DNA of 64,000 nucleotides from Clostridioides difficile_A (lineage in GTDB: Bacteria; Bacillota; Clostridia; Peptostreptococcales; Peptostreptococcaceae), in assembly GCA_945909635.1 (NCBI GenBank), contig OX246690.1, positions 868,001 to 932,000 of the forward strand, read 5' to 3'. The stretch's first letter is position 1. Each line of letters begins with the position of its first letter. The notes beneath the pieces were generated by a model, which had not been told where the DNA came from, did not search any database, and was given only the letters and a program-made list of their open reading frames with translations. Positions 59,731-64,000 of this stretch are shown piece by piece. A program made the translations under genes and the position numbers.

Positions 59731-60625
59731 TGATTTTGAAATTGTAGGAGAAAATTATATTTTAGTAGAAGAAGATGAACATATAGAAAAAAGGAAAACC
59801 TTATTTGAAAAAATTAAAGAATTACCATATATATCAATTATAATTTTGTCAATTATAGTTATTGGAAGTGTATTTTCATCTTTCATAATGACACATGAAC
59901 CAACATACATGGATTTAGTAAGCTCTAACTTAGCTCCAAATAAAACTTTTTTATTTGGAACAGACTCAATGGGTAGAGATATATATTCTATGATATGGTA
60001 TGGAGGAAAAATATCTTTATTTATAGGATTGTTTTCTACCATAATATCAACTGCTATAGGAATTATTTATGGCAGTCTAAGTGGTTTAGCGTCCGAACTT
60101 GTAGATGATGCAATGATGAGATTTACAGAGATTATACTTAGTATACCTTCAATATTAATCATAATATTTGTACAGGCTATACTTGGAAACTCAAATCCAA
60201 TATCTATGTCTATAGTAATAGGTATAACGAGCTGGATGAATATATCTAAGATTGTAAGAACAGAGGTTAGACAAATAAGAAATAGCGAATATATACTAGC
60301 AGCTAAAAGTATGGGAGGAGGATTCTTCTATACATTAAAACAGCACTTACTTCCAAACTTTGTAGCATCAATAATGTTTATGGTTGTAACAAACATAGGT
60401 GCAGCTATTGGGACTGAATCAACACTTAGTTTTTTAGGTATAGGTCTTCCAATAGAAATTGTTTCTTGGGGAAGTATGTTATCTTTATCAGAAGAAGCAC
60501 TACTTTCAAATAGATGGTGGATTATACTTATTCCAGGTATATTTTTGGTTACTACATTAGTGTGTATAACTAATATAGGGAATTATGTAAGAAAAAATAA
60601 TAATAAAAAATCTAGTAATTTATAA
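59714..60625 (+). CDS. oppC: Oligopeptide ABC transporter permease OppC
   Basis: 303 residues from the ATG at 59714, preceded by GAGGTGAT; an earlier ATG at 59696 lies before that site. A cytoplasmic N-terminal extension is followed by six helices, with FLFGTDSMGRDIYSMIWYGG and the EAA-type loop LAAKSMGGGFFYTLKQHLLPN. It is the second channel subunit of the peptide importer. The 17-base overlap with oppB indicates translational coupling. The order B-C-A-D-F is the one found in C. difficile. Confidence 0.93.
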   Translation: MKPQCSDFEIVGENYILVEEDEHIEKRKTLFEKIKELPYISIIILSIIVIGSVFSSFIMTHEPTYMDLVSSNLAPNKTFLFGTDSMGRDIYSMIWYGGKISLFIGLFSTIISTAIGIIYGSLSGLASELVDDAMMRFTEIILSIPSILIIIFVQAILGNSNPISMSIVIGITSWMNISKIVRTEVRQIRNSEYILAAKSMGGGFFYTLKQHLLPNFVASIMFMVVTNIGAAIGTESTLSFLGIGLPIEIVSWGSMLSLSEEALLSNRWWIILIPGIFLVTTLVCITNIGNYVRKNNNKKSSNL

Positions 60626-60737
60626 ATCAGCATTTGAGCACTAAATAAACAAATACTGAGGTATTTGAAATATCTATTTAAATAAATGGGGTCAAAGCTT
60701 TGAAAAATACTTTATAAAAAGCAAAAGGGGGAGCATC

Positions 60738-62306
60738 ATGAAATTAAAGAAGTTAAAAGTTTTAAGTTTAGTAATGATACTTAGTCTAATGGCAGGTTGT
60801 TCTAGTGGAGGAGACAAAGATAAAAAAGCAGATACATCTAAAGATGGAAAGGTACTTGTTTATGGAAGTAATGACTATACAAGTATAAATCCTGCACTAT
60901 ATGAACATGGAGAAATAAATTCATTAATATTTAATGGATTAACAGCTCATGATGAAAACAATAAAGTAGTTCCTTGTCTAGCAAAGGACTGGAAATTTGA
61001 TGAGGCAACAAATACATATACTTTTAATTTAAGAGATGATGTTAAGTGGCATGATGGAGAGAAATTTACAGCAAATGATGTTAAGTTTACAATAGAAACT
61101 ATAATGAAGCCAGACAATGCTTCTGAAATAGCATCAAATTATGAAGATATAACAAAAATTGATGTAGTTAATGATACTACTATAAAAATTACTTTAAAAG
61201 CTCCAAATACAGCAATGCTTGATTATTTGACAGTAGGAATATTACCAAAACATGCATTAGAAGGTAAAGATATAACTACTGATGAATTTAATCAAAAACC
61301 AATAGGAACTGGACCATTTAAACTTGAAAAATGGGATAAAGGTCAAAGTATAACACTTGTTAAAAATAGTGATTATTTTGTAAAAGAGCCAGGTTTAGAT
61401 AAAGTAGTATTTAAAATCGTTCCAGATGATAAGGCTAAAGCAATGCAATTGAAATCAGGAGAATTAGACTTAGCTCAAGTAACTCCTAAAGACATGTCTA
61501 ACTTTGAAAAAGATGAAAAGAACTTTAAAGTAAATATAATGAAAACAGCAGACTATAGAGGTATATTGTACAATTTTAACTCTAAGTTCTTTAAAGATGA
61601 AAAAACTAAAGGATTACCAAATGTTTTAAGTTATGCAATAGATAGAAAAGCAATAGTTGATAGTGTGTTATTAGGGCATGGTGTGCCAGCATATTCACCT
61701 TTACAAATGGGACCATATAACAACCCTGATATAGAAAAGTTTGAATATAATCCAGAAAAAGCTAAACAAGAAATTGAAAAGCTAGGATGGAAGTTAGGTT
61801 CTGATGGAATTTATGAAAAAGAAGGTACTAAACTAGCTTTTGAAATAACAGCAGGTGAGAGTGACCAAGTTAGAGTTGATATGGCTAAAATATGTGCACA
61901 ACAGTTAAAAGAAATAGGCGTGGATGCTAAAGCTGTGGTTGTAACTGAAACAGATTGGGCTAATCAAGATGCTCATTTAATCGGTTGGGGAAGTCCATTT
62001 GACCCAGATGACCACACATATAAAGTGTTTGGAACAGATAAAGGTGCAAATTACAGTGCTTACTCTAATCCTGCCATAGATAAAATACTTCAAAAAGCAA
62101 GAGAGACAGAAAATAAAGATGAAAAATTAAAATTATATAAACAATTCCAAGAAGAAATGACTAAAGATATGCCTTACACATTTATTGCTTATATAGATGC
62201 AATCTATGTTGGAAAACCAAATATCAAAGGGCTAACACCTGATACAGTTCTAGGTCATCATGGTGTAGGTATATTCTGGAACATAGCTGATTGGACAATT
62301 GAATAA
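60738..62306 (+). CDS. oppA: Oligopeptide-binding lipoprotein OppA
   Basis: 522 residues with a lipoprotein signal peptide; the lipobox LMAGC puts the acylated Cys at residue 21. The mature protein is an SBP_bac_5 (DppA/OppA) cluster C binding protein, with NPALYEHGEINSLIFNGL, the WHDGEKFTANDVKFTIE block and the DYLTVGILPKHAL region. It is anchored on the outside of the membrane and delivers peptides to OppBC. GGGGGAGC precedes the ATG. In C. difficile, Opp/App uptake limits nitrogen signals for sporulation (from memory). A hairpin follows before oppD. Confidence 0.94.
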   Translation: MKLKKLKVLSLVMILSLMAGCSSGGDKDKKADTSKDGKVLVYGSNDYTSINPALYEHGEINSLIFNGLTAHDENNKVVPCLAKDWKFDEATNTYTFNLRDDVKWHDGEKFTANDVKFTIETIMKPDNASEIASNYEDITKIDVVNDTTIKITLKAPNTAMLDYLTVGILPKHALEGKDITTDEFNQKPIGTGPFKLEKWDKGQSITLVKNSDYFVKEPGLDKVVFKIVPDDKAKAMQLKSGELDLAQVTPKDMSNFEKDEKNFKVNIMKTADYRGILYNFNSKFFKDEKTKGLPNVLSYAIDRKAIVDSVLLGHGVPAYSPLQMGPYNNPDIEKFEYNPEKAKQEIEKLGWKLGSDGIYEKEGTKLAFEITAGESDQVRVDMAKICAQQLKEIGVDAKAVVVTETDWANQDAHLIGWGSPFDPDDHTYKVFGTDKGANYSAYSNPAIDKILQKARETENKDEKLKLYKQFQEEMTKDMPYTFIAYIDAIYVGKPNIKGLTPDTVLGHHGVGIFWNIADWTIE

Positions 62307-62322
62307 CATTTAAATTAATTAG

Positions 62323-62356
62323 AAACCTTAGGGATATAAATACATCCCTAGGGTTT
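62323..62356 (+). promoter_or_regulatory. Intraoperonic hairpin between oppA and oppD
   Basis: AAACC-T-TAGGGAT (62323-62335) pairs with ATCCCTA-G-GGTTT (62344-62356) around a short loop. There is no T-run, so it is probably a processing or mRNA-stability element that raises OppA above the ATPases. Confidence 0.65.
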
Positions 62357-62380
62357 GAATAGCATAGGGGTTGATGGTTT

Positions 62381-63406
62381 TTGGAACATTTATTGGAGGT
62401 TAATAATCTATCTGTAAGTTTTAAAGTAGATGAAGGAGAAGTGCAGGCTGTAAGAAATGTATCTTTTAATCTAAAAAAAGGTGAAACACTTGCTATAGTT
62501 GGAGAATCTGGTTGTGGGAAATCAGTATTATGTAAGAGTTTGATGAGGATACTCCCATATAATGGATATATTAAAAATGGAGAAATTTTATTTAAATCAA
62601 ATGACTTGGTTAAAAACTCTGAAAAAGAGATGGAGTCTATCAGAGGGAAGAATATATCAATGATATTTCAAGACCCTATGACATCTCTTAATCCAACTAT
62701 ATCAATAGGAAAGCAAATATCAGAAACTATAGTGATTCATCAAGGTATAAGTAAAAGTGAGGCTAAAAAAAGGGCTTTGGAACTTATTGAATTGGTTGGA
62801 ATAGATAATCCAGAAAAAAGATTTAAACAATTTCCACATCATTTTTCTGGTGGAATGAGACAACGTATAGTAATAGCTATAGCACTTGCTTGTAATCCAG
62901 AAGTATTGATTGCTGATGAACCTACAACAGCTCTAGATGTAACTATACAAGCTCAAATAATTGACCTAATAAAAGATTTACAAGATAAGATAGGTCTATC
63001 AATAATATTTATAACTCATGATTTAGGTGTAGTTGCAACTATAGCTAATAGAATAGCAGTCATGTATGCAGGAAAGATTGTAGAAATTGGAACAGTAGAA
63101 GATATATTTTATGACCCTAGGCATCCATATACTTGGGGTTTGCTAGGCTCATTACCTACTTTAGATTCACAGGATGATTATTTATATAATATACCTGGAA
63201 TGCCCCCAAACTTATTGAATCCTCCAAAAGGAGATGCATTTGCAGTAAGGAATAAAAATGCTCTTAAAATAGATTATGAAAAAGAACCACCAATGTTTAA
63301 AATTAATGATACACATAGTGCAGCAACTTGGTTATTGCATCCAGATGCACCTAAAGTAGATATACCAGTTAGAGTAAATTGTGGAAGGGTGATTTCTAAT
63401 GAATAG
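62381..63406 (+). CDS. oppD: Oligopeptide ABC transporter ATPase OppD
   Basis: 341 residues from a TTG at 62381, 10 bases after AGGGG. ABC motifs: Walker A GESGCGKS, Q-loop IFQDPMTSLNP, the signature SGGMRQR, Walker B VLIADEPT and the H-loop His in FITHDL. The C-terminal oligopeptide-transporter domain (PRHPYTWGLLGSLP... GDAFAVRNKNALKIDYE) follows; the cysteines expected for an Fe-S cluster in some OppD proteins are mostly absent. It powers transport together with OppF. The start of oppF overlaps the last eight bases. Confidence 0.94.
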   Translation: MEHLLEVNNLSVSFKVDEGEVQAVRNVSFNLKKGETLAIVGESGCGKSVLCKSLMRILPYNGYIKNGEILFKSNDLVKNSEKEMESIRGKNISMIFQDPMTSLNPTISIGKQISETIVIHQGISKSEAKKRALELIELVGIDNPEKRFKQFPHHFSGGMRQRIVIAIALACNPEVLIADEPTTALDVTIQAQIIDLIKDLQDKIGLSIIFITHDLGVVATIANRIAVMYAGKIVEIGTVEDIFYDPRHPYTWGLLGSLPTLDSQDDYLYNIPGMPPNLLNPPKGDAFAVRNKNALKIDYEKEPPMFKINDTHSAATWLLHPDAPKVDIPVRVNCGRVISNE

Positions 63407-64000
63407 AGAAAAAATACTAGAAATAAAAAACTTAAAACAATATTTTCATTTGGATAAAAGTACTACTGTAAAAGCTGTTGATGATATAAGTTTTGATATA
63501 TATAAAGGCGAGATATTTGGATTAGTAGGAGAGTCAGGTTCAGGAAAATCCACAACTGGCAAAACTATAATAAGATTACATGAATCTACTGGTGGAGAAG
63601 TAATTTACAAAGGAAATTGTATCTCAGATAAAAAAACGTATAAATTTATAAAAAAAGATGTAAATAAAAGCATGCAGATTATTTTTCAAGATTCTACTTC
63701 ATCATTAAATCCACGTATGACAATTGCAGATATAATTTCAGAACCACTAAAAATTCAAGGTGTCTGTAAAAATAAAACAGAGAGAATGAGTAAAGTATAT
63801 GAGATGTTAAATCTAGTTGGACTTGATAGAAGTTATGCAAATAAGTATCCTTCTGATTTTTCAGGTGGGCAAAGACAGCGTATTGGCATAGCACGAGCTC
63901 TTTCAGTAGACCCAGAATTTATAATAGCTGATGAACCTATAGCTTCTTTAGATGTATCTATACAAGCGCAAATTGTAAATTTATTTAAGAAATTACAACA
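63399..64000 (+). CDS. oppF: Oligopeptide ABC transporter ATPase OppF (3' end outside window)
   Basis: About 200 residues visible from the ATG at 63399, which follows AAGGGTGA and overlaps the end of oppD by eight bases. It has Walker A GESGSGKS, the Q-loop IIFQDSTSSLNPRMT, the signature SGGQRQRIGIARALS and Walker B FIIADEP. The reading frame is still open at the window edge, so the H-loop and C-terminal domain are not seen. It is the second ATPase of the importer and pairs with OppD. Confidence 0.93.
   Translation, partial: MNREKILEIKNLKQYFHLDKSTTVKAVDDISFDIYKGEIFGLVGESGSGKSTTGKTIIRLHESTGGEVIYKGNCISDKKTYKFIKKDVNKSMQIIFQDSTSSLNPRMTIADIISEPLKIQGVCKNKTERMSKVYEMLNLVGLDRSYANKYPSDFSGGQRQRIGIARALSVDPEFIIADEPIASLDVSIQAQIVNLFKKLQ

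Noticed and set aside
1..64000. tRNA or rRNA genes, complete insertion sequences, prophage genes
   Set aside because: No cloverleaf-like segments ending in CCA, no rRNA-like conserved stretches, and no integrase, transposase or phage structural genes were seen.

Overview
The window is low-GC, Firmicutes-type DNA that I assign to Clostridioides difficile. The gene set and order match that species as I remember it: a cell-wall-binding-repeat protein (Cwp25-like), an aksA-acnB-icd cluster, an oppBCADF operon preceded by an HsmR/HsmA-like pair, and a rubrerythrin-PerR-desulfoferrodoxin operon. Promoters are TTGACA/TATAAT-like, ribosome sites are strong GGAGG types, and several genes start at TTG or GTG. 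No rRNA, tRNA, prophage, complete insertion sequence or CRISPR array was seen.

Region 1 (1-4.8 kb) is housekeeping: the end of a HEAT-repeat protein, a Nudix-fold protein with a degraded catalytic box, a YigZ-family protein, a TauE/SafE-type permease split into two half-size genes, NadE and a YebC-family regulator. Region 2 (4.8-18.2 kb) is the metabolic core, with two adjacent CoA-thioester modules. The first (HMG-CoA-lyase family enzyme, MatC-like carrier, class III CoA-transferase) has a sigma-A promoter with a candidate operator and lies divergent from a LacI-family gene. The second (crotonase, GntP permease, class III CoA-transferase, acyl-CoA dehydrogenase, EtfB, EtfA) has a textbook sigma-54 promoter at 10072-10088. 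Three palindromic boxes (TCTCA-N4-TGAGA type) lie about 200-255 bp upstream of the start, and a PAS-AAA+-Fis enhancer-binding protein gene follows the operon. This looks like a complete sigma-54 circuit for using an imported hydroxy or enoyl acid as electron acceptor.

Region 3 (18.2-30.6 kb) holds a DUF4116 repeat protein, a flavodoxin-like protein, a membrane GGDEF-EAL protein, a universal stress protein paired with a small EIIB-fructose-like protein, an MFS/GntR pair, and a beta-glucoside PTS operon with its LicT/BglG antiterminator and RNA target. Region 4 (30.6-38.5 kb) holds the oxidative stress operon (rubrerythrin, PerR, superoxide reductase, rubredoxin-glutamate synthase fusion) with a perfect PerR/Fur-type palindrome, then a metallo-beta-lactamase-fold protein, a YkvI-like transporter, a DUF5071 protein and a DEAD-box helicase.

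Region 5 (39-43.2 kb) is the oxidative half-TCA branch to 2-oxoglutarate. Region 6 (43.3-57.5 kb) is a mosaic: MarR/GNAT, a nitroreductase, an HTH protein with a CPBP-like membrane protein, an FAH-family enzyme, a free-standing AICAR transformylase, a PP2C phosphatase with a glycosyltransferase, the cell wall protein, a GIY-YIG protein, a zinc-finger protein, a conserved pair of unknown function (DUF6323/DUF6179-like) behind a palindromic promoter, an M20 amidohydrolase and a NifU-domain protein. Region 7 (57.5-64 kb) is the HsmR/HsmA-like pair and the oppBCADF peptide importer, whose oppF runs off the window. All family names come from reading motifs; no database search was run.
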